Source: Nitrospira sp.
GTDB taxonomy: Bacteria; Nitrospirota; Nitrospiria; Nitrospirales; Nitrospiraceae
Assembly (NCBI GenBank): GCA_005116745.1
Contig: SWDS01000007.1
Location: 4,587-68,586 of the forward strand
Direction of reading: 5' to 3'
DNA: 64,000 nucleotides
Positions 56,034 to 64,000 of this stretch are shown piece by piece; the first letter of the stretch is position 1; each line of letters begins with the position of its first letter. A program made the position numbers and the translations under genes. A model generated the notes under the pieces. That model was not told the DNA's origin and did not search any database. It was given only the letters and a program-made list of their open reading frames with translations.

Positions 56034-56300
56034 ATGGGATACGATAACGAAAACGATCAGGTCGATGATGAGGCACGCAAGGAAAGAGAGCGTGTCGAAA
56101 CCGATCTCAGGCGCGCTGTTTTCGGCAGCGACACGAGCAAGAATAATTCACGCCTGAGCCGCAGCCCCAAAACTGAAAAGGCTATTCTCATAGCCGATGA
56201 AAAGAAAAAGAAAGAAGAAGAGAGTAAAACACGCGAAACCCTCAAGCGGGCGCAGGAAGCGCTTGATCGCCACCTTGAGCGGTGCCCACCGAATGGTTGA
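56034..56300 (+). CDS. charged small protein at the right edge of the element
   Basis: From ATG 56034 (AAGG upstream) the product has 88 residues, starts [20 protein letters not shown] and is almost all charged (Glu, Lys, Arg, Asp), with coiled-coil character around [20 protein letters not shown]. The last residues (RCPPNG) are encoded across the junction with putA, so the natural C-terminus may have been lost. The family is not known. Its composition and the A+T-rich leader differ from the flanking putA gene. The minus strand of this stretch encodes the present tail of PutA. Confidence 0.6.
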   Translation: MGYDNENDQVDDEARKERERVETDLRRAVFGSDTSKNNSRLSRSPKTEKAILIADEKKKKEEESKTRETLKRAQEALDRHLERCPPNG

Positions 56301-59116
56301 CGAGCAACAAGGGCACCGGTGGTTGGTCGATTTAAGTACAGATTCCCTACGTCGAACCGCTCGCGGGCCATCGCAAGATTGGCAGGACTCCTGGCATAGA
56401 CCCCTCCGGTCAACGCATACTCGGTTTCGTTGGCCACGCGGATCGCATCGGCAAAACTGTCAGCTTTCATGACGGCCAACACCGGTCCAAAGATTTCCTC
56501 CTGGGCCACACGGTGATGTGGTTGGATATCGACAAACACCGTCGGCCCGACAAAATATCCATTCTGATCTGCGGTGCGCTGCACGAGGAGCGGGCCTTCT
56601 TCGAGACCGAGTGAAATATAGCGTTGGATGGTCGTTTGGGCTCGTGCGTCGATCACGGGCCCCACTCTGGTACCGGGTCGCGATGGGTCACCGATGTCCA
56701 AACTCAGCACGGCCTCACGCAGGCGGGAAACAAAGGAGTCGTAGACGGTGCGATGGACGATGACTCGGGAGCAAGCCGAGCATTTCTGCCCCGCGTAGCC
56801 GGAGAACGATGCGACGACGCCGGCAATCGCTTCGTCGAGATCCGCGGTGTCATCGATGATGATGGCATTCTTCCCACCCATCTCAGCAATCACCCGCTTG
56901 ACCATCGGTTGTCCTGGGCTCACGCGCGCTGCCTCGGCCAAGATATGGAGGCCCACGCTCTTCGATCCGGTAAACGCGATCGTTGCGACCTGGGAATGTG
57001 CGACGAGCGCTTGGCCGACTTCCGGCCCACCTGGGAGGCAGGTCAAGCATCCAGCCGGTACACCGGCCTCGATGAAGATGTCCGTGAGCAGCATTCCTAA
57101 GCCGGGCGAGCGGTCCGATGGTTTGAAGAGCACTGGATTGCCGGTCACAAGTGCCGCAGAAACCATTCCGACGGGGATGGCGAGTGGAAAGTTCCATGGC
57201 GCGATGACGACGGTCACACCGCGCGGTGCATAGGTGCGCTGGTTGAGCTCTCCCGGACGGTGGCCTAATCGTACTGGTTTGGCCAGACGGTCCATCTCGT
57301 CTGCATAGTAGCGAAGGAAGTCGATCGCTTCTGCGACATCTGCGTCGGCCTCCCGCCAAGTCTTGCCGACTTCGAAGATCTCCCAGGCCGCAAGCTCGTA
57401 GCGACGGCGGCTCATCTCCAACGCTGCCTGACGCAGGATTTCAGATCGCGCTTGCGGAGCTTTCTGTCGCCAAGGGTCCCATTCTTGGAGCGCCTGTTCG
57501 ATAACTCGGTCCAGATCGGATACCGCTGCGCTCCGCACCCGGGCCACGATTTCAGTTGGTTGACAAGGATTCCGGGATTCCAGCCATGGGCCGGTCAGTC
57601 TGATACCGGGTGCTCCACCGTGCCATTCTCGGCCCAATTGAGATTGAACCGATCCAATACTTGCCTGCATGGCCTTGCGCACCTCTGTCTGTGAAAAATC
57701 GCTGTGTGGTTCGTTGTTAAAACTCTTCTCGCCATTCGTTGGCGTGTGGTGGAGCTGGACCGGCACTGTTGGGGGAACAAGGAGCTGGGCCAATGGCTGG
57801 GACTGGACATACTCTTTCTGAAGAAACGATTCGTTCGACGTATTTTCCAAGAGCCGTCGCACCAGATAGGCCATACCGGGGAGAAGCCGACCCACAGGAC
57901 TGTACAGGCGGACACGACGACCTAATTTGACCATGGATTGCTGGAACGGCTCCGCCATGCCGAAGATCATTTGGTACTCGCGCGCATCAGGGGCCAGGCT
58001 CCGTGCTTCCGCATGGGCTTCGATGGCAGCTAACGTGCGAAGATTGTGCGTGCCGAACGCGGGGCGGATGAGATCGGCATGCTCAAACAGCACCGGAATC
58101 AAACGTTCGTACTGAATGTCGGTCTCTGCCTTATGGCCAAACAGCGGAGGTGGCCAGCCTGCTTGCCGATATCGGACCGTGTCTGAATCCCAATAGGCGC
58201 CTTTGACTAATCGGATGGTAATCGGCGCCTGACGTGTTCGTGTCCAGGCTACGAGATCCTGTACGTCTCGTTCGGTGTCTCGGTGATAGGCCTGCAGCGC
58301 GAGTCCGGCATAGGGATAGGATCGGTAGGCCGGCTCTGCGAAGAGCTGCTTGAAGATATGCAGGATCAGGTCTTTGGTCTCCGCCTGCTCCATATCGAAA
58401 ATCAATCCGGCTGGCAGCGACTGGGCAAGGTCCACCAGTGGCCGAAGACGTGTGGCGACCGACTCGTAATTTCCATCGGGATCGATTGGGTCCAGCCGAG
58501 AGGAGAGAGCCGAAATCTTGAGTGAGAGTTGCACGCGCGGGATGGATCCCAGGTGGTCTCGTTCCAGCAAGTGATTGGAAGACCAGGTCTTCGTGGCGCG
58601 CTCCAGTTCAATTAAGGCGTTCAGGCACTGGTCACGATAGCGATCAGCCTCCTGCTCGCTGATGGTGGCCTCGCCCAAGAGATCAACAGACCAGGCTCGC
58701 CCGTCTGTCCATAACTGTGACAAGGCCGGAACCGCTTCTTCAACTGACGCTCCGGCGATGAACGATGTGGCCATCTGTTCGATCTGTTTTCTGATCGATT
58801 GACCGGTAAGACGGGCACCCACCCTGGTTGCAGTCAGGGCCTTCCATCCCCACTGAAGGCCGAAGAGTTCTCCGATGGTGTGGCCAAAATATTCTTCGGC
58901 CAGTGCGACGACTCGTTCATCGTCCTGAATGACTGGAAGGACATCAATGAAGTGGAATAGCCGAGTCTTAAACGACGCATCCTTCATCGCCAGATTGATC
59001 ACCGAATGGGACCACCAGCGGCCATCGAAAATGGAGGGTGAAAGGCCGGCCGACAGTTGCGCAAGCCGTTCGCCAATGCGGAGGATGGCTGGCTCAAGAG
59101 CAGGTGAGGTGGTCAT
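56057..59116 (-). CDS. putA: bifunctional PutA (proline / P5C dehydrogenase), C-terminus replaced
   Basis: The open frame has 1019 residues, but only about 944 are PutA. The N-terminal proline dehydrogenase barrel (about 60-440) has [11 protein letters not shown] and [10 protein letters not shown]; the aldehyde dehydrogenase part (about 500-944) has the catalytic Glu (IAEMGGKN) and Cys ([12 protein letters not shown]) and ends with [20 protein letters not shown]. After the next Gly (56285) the reading continues for 75 residues of low-complexity read-through from the element. The usual last 35-45 residues, with the oligomerisation flap, are absent. The enzyme would oxidise proline to glutamate, feeding electrons to quinone; its fitness without the tail is uncertain. 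Confidence 0.9.
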   Translation of the reverse strand: MTTSPALEPAILRIGERLAQLSAGLSPSIFDGRWWSHSVINLAMKDASFKTRLFHFIDVLPVIQDDERVVALAEEYFGHTIGELFGLQWGWKALTATRVGARLTGQSIRKQIEQMATSFIAGASVEEAVPALSQLWTDGRAWSVDLLGEATISEQEADRYRDQCLNALIELERATKTWSSNHLLERDHLGSIPRVQLSLKISALSSRLDPIDPDGNYESVATRLRPLVDLAQSLPAGLIFDMEQAETKDLILHIFKQLFAEPAYRSYPYAGLALQAYHRDTERDVQDLVAWTRTRQAPITIRLVKGAYWDSDTVRYRQAGWPPPLFGHKAETDIQYERLIPVLFEHADLIRPAFGTHNLRTLAAIEAHAEARSLAPDAREYQMIFGMAEPFQQSMVKLGRRVRLYSPVGRLLPGMAYLVRRLLENTSNESFLQKEYVQSQPLAQLLVPPTVPVQLHHTPTNGEKSFNNEPHSDFSQTEVRKAMQASIGSVQSQLGREWHGGAPGIRLTGPWLESRNPCQPTEIVARVRSAAVSDLDRVIEQALQEWDPWRQKAPQARSEILRQAALEMSRRRYELAAWEIFEVGKTWREADADVAEAIDFLRYYADEMDRLAKPVRLGHRPGELNQRTYAPRGVTVVIAPWNFPLAIPVGMVSAALVTGNPVLFKPSDRSPGLGMLLTDIFIEAGVPAGCLTCLPGGPEVGQALVAHSQVATIAFTGSKSVGLHILAEAARVSPGQPMVKRVIAEMGGKNAIIIDDTADLDEAIAGVVASFSGYAGQKCSACSRVIVHRTVYDSFVSRLREAVLSLDIGDPSRPGTRVGPVIDARAQTTIQRYISLGLEEGPLLVQRTADQNGYFVGPTVFVDIQPHHRVAQEEIFGPVLAVMKADSFADAIRVANETEYALTGGVYARSPANLAMARERFDVGNLYLNRPTTGALVARQPFGGHRSRWRSSASCARLRVSRVLLSSSFFFFSSAMRIAFSVLGLRLRRELFLLVSLPKTARLRSVSTRSLSLRASSST

Positions 59117-59161
59117 CGATCATCCTGAAAATAATGATTCTGTATGGTTTCAGTATACATC

Positions 59162-59173
59162 CCAGTCGACTGG
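59162..59173. promoter_or_regulatory. palindrome between putA and mrp
   Basis: CCAGTCGACTGG is a perfect 12-base palindrome, 46 bases upstream of the putA start. It could be an operator for putA or for the divergent mrp gene. No regulator is known. Confidence 0.3.
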
Positions 59174-59343
59174 TGGTCATTGTTCTTTGCTGCCCCAGTC
59201 GGCGCATGGAGGATAGCCCGACCGGCCCATTTCATTTCACGTGGTGCATCCCTTATGATAATGGGATCAGGCGTGATGGCGCTTCGATGAGAGGCGTCAT
59301 TACTGAACGATGCGGTCCAACATACCTGAACTGGAGACTATCT

Positions 59344-60219
59344 ATGGCTGATGAACATGCCCATGGGACGCAGCAACCCCAGGGAAAAGATAATTTGATT
59401 CCCGGTGTCAAACATGTCGTGGCGATCAGCAGTGGGAAGGGTGGAGTCGGGAAGTCCACCGTGTCGTCGAACCTGGCGTGTGCCTTGGCGCTAGCCGGTG
59501 CGAAGGTCGGTCTCTTGGACGCTGATCTCTACGGTCCTAACATCCCCATGATGATGGGGTGTACCACCGGCCCTGAACAGAAGGACGGCAAAATCGTTCC
59601 TGTTGAGAACTACGGGGTAAAATTAATTTCCATGGCGTTCCTCGTGCCGGAAGAGACCGCACTGGTCTGGCGTGGCCCGATGGTCCATCAATACCTGCAA
59701 GCTTTTTTCCGAGATGTGCTCTGGGGTGAGTTGGACTATCTGCTGATTGATCTACCGCCAGGCACCGGTGATGTGCAGCTCTCCTTGTCACAAATGGTTC
59801 CGTTGGCTGGGGCGATTACCGTGACCACGCCTCAAGAAGTTGCGCTCTACGACGTTCGTAAAGGCATGGCGATGTTTCAAAAAGTGAATGTTCCGCTTCT
59901 GGGCATTATCGAGAATATGAGCCATTTTGTGTGTGGCCACTGTGGTGAGCGGACGGAGATTTTCTCCTATGGTGGGGGCGAGCGGGCAGCCGCCAAGGTC
60001 GAGGTGCCGTTCCTTGGCCGGATCCCGATTGATCCCGCCATTCGAGATGGGGGCGATACCGGCCATCCCATCGTCGTGGCCAATCCGGCATCCCCTCAGG
60101 CTGAGGCGTTTCGGGATATTGCAAAGAAGCTTATGGGAGCACTCGGTGGTGCTGAGAAAAGTGGCCTGTCAGTCGATAGTTTGCTGAAGAAGATCAAGCA
60201 GCCATTTAGTCCCAATTGA
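59344..60219 (+). CDS. mrp: Mrp/ApbC/NBP35 family iron-sulfur cluster carrier ATPase
   Basis: The 291-residue protein is a P-loop ATPase of the Mrp family. It has the deviant Walker [10 protein letters not shown] at 31-39, [16 protein letters not shown] with the switch I Asp, [13 protein letters not shown] as switch II, and a CxxC pair in [10 protein letters not shown] near residue 200, which binds a bridging 4Fe-4S cluster in the dimer. It delivers Fe-S clusters to target apoproteins. The N-terminal MIP18-type domain of long Mrp forms is absent. ATG 59344 is preferred; the frame is open upstream to 59038. The next genes encode a Rieske protein and LipA, both Fe-S proteins. Confidence 0.93.
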   Translation: MADEHAHGTQQPQGKDNLIPGVKHVVAISSGKGGVGKSTVSSNLACALALAGAKVGLLDADLYGPNIPMMMGCTTGPEQKDGKIVPVENYGVKLISMAFLVPEETALVWRGPMVHQYLQAFFRDVLWGELDYLLIDLPPGTGDVQLSLSQMVPLAGAITVTTPQEVALYDVRKGMAMFQKVNVPLLGIIENMSHFVCGHCGERTEIFSYGGGERAAAKVEVPFLGRIPIDPAIRDGGDTGHPIVVANPASPQAEAFRDIAKKLMGALGGAEKSGLSVDSLLKKIKQPFSPN

Positions 60220-60243
60220 ACGGTCTCATAGTGGAGGGAAGGC

Positions 60244-60555
60244 ATGGCGGAGTTCGTACGTATTGCAGCCCTAACAGATGTAAAGCTCGGGCATGGGATT
60301 ATGGCAGAAGCCAATGGGAAGACGTTGGCCGTATTCAATGTGGATGGGACGATCCATGCGATCAACAACACCTGTTGCCATCGGGAGGGGCCATTGGGCG
60401 AGGGCGAGTTGGAAGGCAATATTGTCACCTGTCCGTGGCATGGCTGGCGGTTCGATGTGACGACCGGCTCGTGCATGAATAACCCATCCTCGAAGGTGGA
60501 AGCCTATCAAGTGAAAATCGAAGGCAATGATGTGAAGGTATTACTGGATGTCTGA
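60244..60555 (+). CDS. Rieske-type [2Fe-2S] ferredoxin
   Basis: The 103-residue protein is a small soluble Rieske ferredoxin of the NirD/BphF type. The cluster ligands are complete: TCCHREGPLGEG gives the C-x-H box (Cys45-His47 region) and CPWHGWRF gives the C-x2-H box. It carries electrons to a partner oxygenase or reductase; none is encoded nearby. GGAGGGAAGG precedes the ATG. It follows mrp by 24 bases, so they share a transcript. It is well conserved in length (about 100). Confidence 0.93.
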   Translation: MAEFVRIAALTDVKLGHGIMAEANGKTLAVFNVDGTIHAINNTCCHREGPLGEGELEGNIVTCPWHGWRFDVTTGSCMNNPSSKVEAYQVKIEGNDVKVLLDV

Positions 60556-60602
60556 CGTCATGCTCTCGCTATTGGCCGTTACCTCAGACGGAGGGAGAAC
60601 GT

Positions 60603-60968
60603 ATGCCTGTCTCTACGAATGATCAAACGGAAATCGCGGCCGCGCTCGTGCGCCTCTACGTCTTTTTGACTCAGTACCTCGATCGCTGCTTCGATGAAGC
60701 AGCTCGGAAGAGCTATCCGGATTCCGAACTCCAGGGGCATCTCGATGAAACACGACGCCAGCTCATGGAGATTGTGTCGGTGAATCCTGTTGTGAAGAGA
60801 AAGCTCGCCGACGAGTGTGACCGAATTCTGGCGCTCGGCGCCTCCTGTCTCAAATCTGGTGCGGCCGATCCCAAGATTCGAGAGATGATTCAATCGGAAC
60901 GGGCCATACTCAAGAACAAGACTATTGCGTTGAGTGACTTGGTTGCCGTGTATCGAGCCTTAGCATGA
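60603..60968 (+). CDS. hypothetical helical protein in the Fe-S operon
   Basis: The 121-residue protein is predicted to be all helical (ALVRLYVFLTQYLDRCFDEA, then RKLADECDRILALGASCLKS). It has no signal peptide or membrane segment, and three Cys that do not form a known motif. No family is recognised. GGAGGGAGA precedes the ATG at 60603. It sits between the Rieske gene and another unknown gene; the spacing (46 and 0 bases) points to one operon with mrp and lipA. Confidence 0.6.
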   Translation: MPVSTNDQTEIAAALVRLYVFLTQYLDRCFDEAARKSYPDSELQGHLDETRRQLMEIVSVNPVVKRKLADECDRILALGASCLKSGAADPKIREMIQSERAILKNKTIALSDLVAVYRALA

Positions 60969-61346
60969 ATGATGGATGGGGAAGGGCTCGACAAACATCA
61001 GCTCGCTGGGTTGGACAACCGGGAACGGGGATTTAGCAGACCGGTTGAGTTTGATCGTGTAGGAGAAGGCTATCGAGCGTTGTTACGGTATGAGACCGTC
61101 CGTGTCACGACGGAGATTCATCCGACCCAGGATGACGCACTCACCATCTTGATCCAGACGTTGCATAGTCAGGGTTACCGGCAGCTCAAAACTCAAAGGA
61201 GTTTTCGCGACGGAATCTATCTGGGTTCACAGGAGCTGTGGGTAGAATATCCAGATCCTCCACAAGCTGAGCCTGCGCGATTTAGCCTTTTGGGAAAAGT
61301 TCTCAGTTGGTTCTGGCCCAACTCTTCGGATGGATCACGTTCATGA
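60969..61346 (+). CDS. hypothetical protein coupled to lipA
   Basis: The 125-residue protein is soluble. It has a short strand-rich segment (VGEGYRALLRYETVRVTTEI), then ALTILIQTLHSQGYRQLKTQ and LGSQELWVEYPDP. The C-terminal end is hydrophobic and Trp-rich (LLGKVLSWFWPN), perhaps membrane-associated. It starts one base after the previous stop codon and overlaps the lipA start as ATGA, so the three genes are tightly coupled. No family is known. A role in lipoate or Fe-S metabolism is plausible from context only. Confidence 0.65.
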   Translation: MMDGEGLDKHQLAGLDNRERGFSRPVEFDRVGEGYRALLRYETVRVTTEIHPTQDDALTILIQTLHSQGYRQLKTQRSFRDGIYLGSQELWVEYPDPPQAEPARFSLLGKVLSWFWPNSSDGSRS

Positions 61347-62257
61347 GTTTTGTCCCATTGAGCGATCTCCGATCTTCAGCGACAGGTGCGCAGCCCCTCG
61401 TAGGTACGAGCCGGCCTCGCCTTCCATCATGGTTTAAGGTCAATGCGAAGACAGGATCAGACTATCTTGATATCAAACAGACGATGGAGCGGCTCAAACT
61501 CCACACGATCTGCGAAGAGGCTCGTTGTCCAAACCGATGGGAATGTTGGAATGCGCGTACTGCGACGTTCCTGATCCTGGGCGATATCTGTACCAGGCGA
61601 TGTCACTACTGTTCAGTCGAGACAGGAAGGCCGCTCGCAGTAGATGAGAAGGAACCAGGTCGTGTCGCGGAAGCGATTCAGGCGCTTGGTTTACGCCATG
61701 CGGTGATTACCTCGGTGAATCGTGATGAGTTAGAGGATGGTGGGGCATCGGTCTTTGCCGAAACGATCAGGCAGACGAAACGGCTGAACCCGACATGCAC
61801 GATCGAAGTGTTGATTCCAGATTTTGAAGGCAACGAGGAGGCACTGGCGACGGTCTGTGCGGAAAAGCCGGAAATTCTGAATCACAACATTGAAACAGTA
61901 CGGCGGCTCTTCCCATCGATTCGCCCGCAAGGCAAATATCAACGGTCAATTAACTTGCTCGCGAGGGCGAAGCAGCAAGGGATGAAAACAAAGTCAGGTT
62001 TGATTCTTGGCATGGGGGAGACACTCGACGAAGCGCGTGACGTAATGCGTGACCTTCGGGCAGTCAATTGCGACATCATCACGATCGGCCAATACCTCCA
62101 GCCGACGAGAGAGCATCTGCCCGTCGCTCGGTTCTATGATCCCTCCGAATTTGCTGCACTCAAAGAAGAAGGCCTCGCCATGGGTTTTAGCCATGTCGAA
62201 TCTGGGCCGTTGGTTCGCAGTTCCTATCATGCTGAGCAACAGGTAGCTGGCGCATAG
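61343..62257 (+). CDS. lipA: lipoyl synthase
   Basis: The 304-residue radical SAM enzyme has both cluster motifs: the auxiliary CEEARCPNRWECW (Cys57, Cys62, Cys68) and the radical SAM CTRRCHYC (Cys83, Cys87, Cys90). The C-terminal RSSYHAEQQ carries the Ser that ligates the auxiliary cluster. It inserts two sulfurs into octanoyl groups to make lipoate. ATG 61343 overlaps the previous stop; the frame extends to 61307 out of context. A hairpin CTGGAA-aaca-TTCCAG at 62280-62295 follows. About 900 bases downstream lies a second, partial copy of its 3' end. Confidence 0.96.
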   Translation: MSFVPLSDLRSSATGAQPLVGTSRPRLPSWFKVNAKTGSDYLDIKQTMERLKLHTICEEARCPNRWECWNARTATFLILGDICTRRCHYCSVETGRPLAVDEKEPGRVAEAIQALGLRHAVITSVNRDELEDGGASVFAETIRQTKRLNPTCTIEVLIPDFEGNEEALATVCAEKPEILNHNIETVRRLFPSIRPQGKYQRSINLLARAKQQGMKTKSGLILGMGETLDEARDVMRDLRAVNCDIITIGQYLQPTREHLPVARFYDPSEFAALKEEGLAMGFSHVESGPLVRSSYHAEQQVAGA

Positions 62258-62340
62258 TTGTGGCCGAGCTTCATCTAGTCTGGAAAACATTCCAGCCTGT
62301 GTCGTTGTGTCTCCGCACCGACTCTTTCGCTTGTTTGGTT

Positions 62341-62358
62341 GATAGCATATATGCTATC
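62341..62358. promoter_or_regulatory. 18-base perfect palindrome, likely HigA-type operator
   Basis: GATAGCATATATGCTATC is a perfect palindrome, 17 bases before the toxin start. It fits a binding site for the Xre-type antitoxin dimer encoded downstream and overlaps a possible -10 region (TATATG). Confidence 0.78.
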
Positions 62359-62375
62359 TTCAGACAGGGGAGCGA

Positions 62376-62777
62376 ATGGCGCATCCCTCAAGTAAGTCAC
62401 CATTAACCCGGTTGGTCTATGACGGCACGGTCCTCCGAATTGAGTTTTACATTGCTCCCAATGGCACCATGCCAGCAGAAGACTGGCTCGAACAGCTTTC
62501 GGTTGCAGCTCAGCAGAAGTTCGCCGCTCTGTTTGTGCGCATGGGGGACACTGGAAAGATCTGGAATGAGCGTAAGTTTAAACATTTGACCGGGACCGAT
62601 CAGCTCTTCGAGTTTAAAGTCGAGGCTGATCGCATCCTGTGCTTCTTTTTTGTCGGTCGTCGGCTGATTTTGACGCATGGATTCAGGAAAGCTGGAGACA
62701 AAACACCAAAACGAGAAATTGATCGAGCCGAAACGTGTAAGAAAGACTTTGAAGGGAGAGTTTGGTATGAAAGCTAG
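62376..62777 (+). CDS. higB: HigB-like (RelE/Gp49 superfamily) toxin
   Basis: The 133-residue protein matches the Gp49/HigB branch of the RelE superfamily, ribosome-dependent mRNA interferases. The order of parts is typical: FYIAPNGTMPAEDWLEQL at the start, then MGDTGKIWNERKFKHLTG, DQLFEFKVEADRILCFFFVG and LTHGFRKAGDKTPKREIDRA, which contains the basic patch used to hold mRNA. The toxin gene precedes the antitoxin gene, as in higBA. It overlaps the antitoxin by 11 bases. The palindrome upstream is the probable operator. The pair is flanked by lipA 3'-end copies. Confidence 0.88.
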   Translation: MAHPSSKSPLTRLVYDGTVLRIEFYIAPNGTMPAEDWLEQLSVAAQQKFAALFVRMGDTGKIWNERKFKHLTGTDQLFEFKVEADRILCFFFVGRRLILTHGFRKAGDKTPKREIDRAETCKKDFEGRVWYES

Positions 62778-63084
62778 AGCTGTGGGAATGGGCAAAGGCT
62801 GGTTGGATAGGAAGCTCGCGGGTTCAAAATTCCGCAAAGGATTTGAAGAAGAGCTGCAAAAGCTGGCCATCGGTGAGCAGCTCGCTCGGCTGCGCCTGGG
62901 GGCAGGATTGACCCAAGCGCAAGTGGCGAAACGTACTGGCACTACAGCCTCGGCGATCAGCCGTTACGAAAATGCGGAATATGATCGCTATGAGCTCCGC
63001 ACGTTGCAAAAGATTGTCCGTGCTTGTGGCGGTCGACTGGAGATTTCCTTAGAGCCAGGACCAAACACCGACCGAGCTGCCTAG
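62767..63084 (+). CDS. higA: HigA-like Xre-family antitoxin
   Basis: The 105-residue protein has an Xre helix-turn-helix at about 40-90: LARLRLGAGLTQAQVAKRTG, TTASAISRYENAEYDRYELR and LQKIVRACGGRLEIS. The N-terminal 35 residues (GWLDRKLAGSKFRKGFEEEL) probably cover the toxin. It would bind the palindrome at 62341-62358 and repress the pair. The start ATG 62767 lies in the last codons of the toxin gene. It is typical in length. Confidence 0.9.
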   Translation: MKARAVGMGKGWLDRKLAGSKFRKGFEEELQKLAIGEQLARLRLGAGLTQAQVAKRTGTTASAISRYENAEYDRYELRTLQKIVRACGGRLEISLEPGPNTDRAA

Positions 63085-63087
63085 TGC

Positions 63088-63465
63088 ATGGTTTCGTCAC
63101 TCAATAGTCAGGCCAGACTCCACTGTCGCGTGCCGCAAGGAAAATATCAGCGGTCGATCGATTTGCTCGCGAGGGTCAAGCAGCATGGGATGAAGACGAA
63201 GTCCGGATTGATCCTAGGAATGGGGGAGACACTTGACGAAGCGCGAGCGGTCATGCGGGACCTCCGAACAGTCCAGTGCGACATCATCACCATTGGTCAA
63301 TATCTCCAACCGACCAGAGAGCATCTGCCCGTCGCCCGATTCTATGATCCTTCCAAATTTGCGCTGCTGAAGGAAGAAGGGCTTACGATGGGTTTTACTC
63401 ATGTCGAATCCGGGCCGTTGGTGAGGAGCTCCTATCATGCAGAGCAACAGGTTTCTAGCAAGTAG
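63088..63465 (+). pseudogene. partial second copy of the lipA 3' end
   Basis: The frame encodes about 110 residues that correspond to the last third of LipA, from [20 protein letters not shown] to [10 protein letters not shown], plus about 14 unrelated N-terminal residues. The radical SAM and auxiliary Cys motifs are absent, so it cannot make lipoate. DNA identity with the intact gene is only about 80 percent (my visual estimate), so this is not a recent tandem duplication. It follows the higBA cassette by three bases, as expected when an incoming cassette brought its own lipA end or displaced the old one. Confidence 0.82.
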
Positions 63466-63554
63466 TTGTTATAGTGCCTCCATCTGCTGAAGCCGTTGCA
63501 AATGGTATGGAATCGCCGTACAGTGGTGATAGAAGTTCACTGAGAAAAATCGCC

Positions 63555-63785
63555 ATGCCAAAATCAGTCGGCGAATTAGAACAAGAAGCAAGCCGGCTAC
63601 CAAAGAAGGATCGTGCGGTTCTGGCGCACCATCTCATCGCAAGTATTGACCCCGGAGAAGACGTTGATGCGGAAGCGGCTTGGCTAGACGAAGCTGAACG
63701 TCGCTATCTGGCATACAGACAAGGGAAGTTAACAGGCAAACCCGCCGAGCAAGTTTTTCGCGAAGCCAAATCTAAACTCGGATGA
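63555..63785 (+). CDS. addiction-module antitoxin (RelB-like, TIGR02574 type)
   Basis: The 76-residue protein has the pattern of the putative addiction module component family: KSVGELEQEASRLPKKDRAV, then LAHHLIASIDPGEDVDAEAA, then WLDEAERRYLAYRQGK. It is an antitoxin whose C-terminus wraps a ParE/RelE toxin. An upstream start at 63474 is in frame but adds residues unlike the family. It overlaps the next gene as ATGA. It belongs to a second toxin-antitoxin unit next to the higBA cassette. Confidence 0.88.
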   Translation: MPKSVGELEQEASRLPKKDRAVLAHHLIASIDPGEDVDAEAAWLDEAERRYLAYRQGKLTGKPAEQVFREAKSKLG

Positions 63786-64000
63786 TGACAGCTATCTTTC
63801 TGCCCTCTGCTGAGGAGGAAATGATTGCTGCGGCTCAGTACTACCAACAACAATCAGCCGGTCTCGGATCCGAATTCCTCATTGAGGTCGAAAGGACGGT
63901 GGCCGCCGTCCTGACCTATCCGGAAGCCGCGCCCATGGTGAAGAAGGAGATCAGGCGCCGCCTCTTGAAGCGGTTTCCATTTGGAGTTCTGTACGCGGTT
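63782..64000 (+). CDS. RelE/ParE family toxin, cut by the window edge
   Basis: The frame starts ATGATG at 63782, overlapping the antitoxin stop, and runs out of the window after 73 codons. The visible part reads TAIFLPSAEEEMIAAAQYYQ, then GSEFLIEVERTVAAVLTYPE and KEIRRRLLKRFPFGVLYAV, the classic ParE/RelE layout with helices, a basic patch and the FPFGVLY strand. It is expected to end about 25 residues later. Whether it is a gyrase inhibitor (ParE) or an mRNase (RelE) cannot be told here. Confidence 0.9.
   Translation, partial: MMTAIFLPSAEEEMIAAAQYYQQQSAGLGSEFLIEVERTVAAVLTYPEAAPMVKKEIRRRLLKRFPFGVLYAV

Noticed and set aside
56057-56284. last 75 residues of the PutA frame as a true domain
   Set aside because: They are the antisense of a charged element gene (Ser/Phe/Arg-rich) and do not fit the aldehyde dehydrogenase end.

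Overview
The window reads as a chromosomal segment of a Gram-negative bacterium, most likely a Nitrospira relative (Nitrospirota). This taxonomic call is an inference from gene content: sigma-54 response regulators, cobalamin-dependent MetH, LipA next to Mrp and a Rieske protein, and haemagglutinin/TpsB/CHAT/DUF928 clusters. A tree of ClpB or RNase PH would settle it. Housekeeping DNA alternates with several scars left by mobile DNA.

Region 1 (1-9.8 kb): a PIN/ribbon-helix-helix toxin-antitoxin pair, the frameshifted tail of a flavin amine oxidase, a bactofilin, a DUF423 membrane protein, a dienelactone-hydrolase-like protein lacking its nucleophile, a Gfo/Idh/MocA oxidoreductase, a stand-alone Lrp-type sensing domain and YifB/ComM. 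Copies 1 and 3 of a hairpin-forming inverted-repeat element lie near 2.5 and 3.2 kb. Region 2 (9.8-17.4 kb): ClpB, a membrane protein, and a kinase - lipoprotein - sigma-54 regulator operon laid out like glrK-qseG-glrR, with GAFTSA in place of GAFTGA. Region 3 (17.4-23.4 kb): a scar made of a tRNA-Thr 3' half, a 46-codon ORF and a truncated sulfatase-modifying-factor gene, followed by a haem-oxygenase-fold enzyme and small envelope proteins. Region 4 (23.4-37.3 kb): metH, an HD-GYP regulator, rph-rdgB, tRNA-Pro, two unannotated membrane micro-ORFs, and a binding protein - kinase - sigma-54 regulator operon.

Region 5 (38.2-52.4 kb) is the most interesting part. It is a minus-strand two-partner-secretion locus with two haemagglutinin-like exoproteins (TpsA), one TpsB pore, a CHAT (caspase-like) TPR protein, a DUF928 protein, a papain-like lipoprotein and small envelope proteins, many joined by ATGA-type overlaps. 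Both exoproteins end in a near-identical tail with two cysteines at identical spacing. This suggests a shared anchoring or processing signal acted on by the co-encoded proteases.

Region 6 (52.9-56.3 kb) is a mobile element at tRNA-Arg. It has a large serine recombinase, a small partner ORF and a protein made of three tandem copies of a domain of about 65 residues, and its right edge has replaced the 3' end of putA. Region 7 (56-64 kb): putA, mrp, a Rieske ferredoxin and lipA, then a higBA-like cassette with a palindromic operator sitting between lipA and a diverged second copy of the lipA 3' end, then a second toxin-antitoxin pair cut by the window edge. A palindromic intergenic motif recurs at 32.3, 38.1, 48.4 and 52.6 kb.
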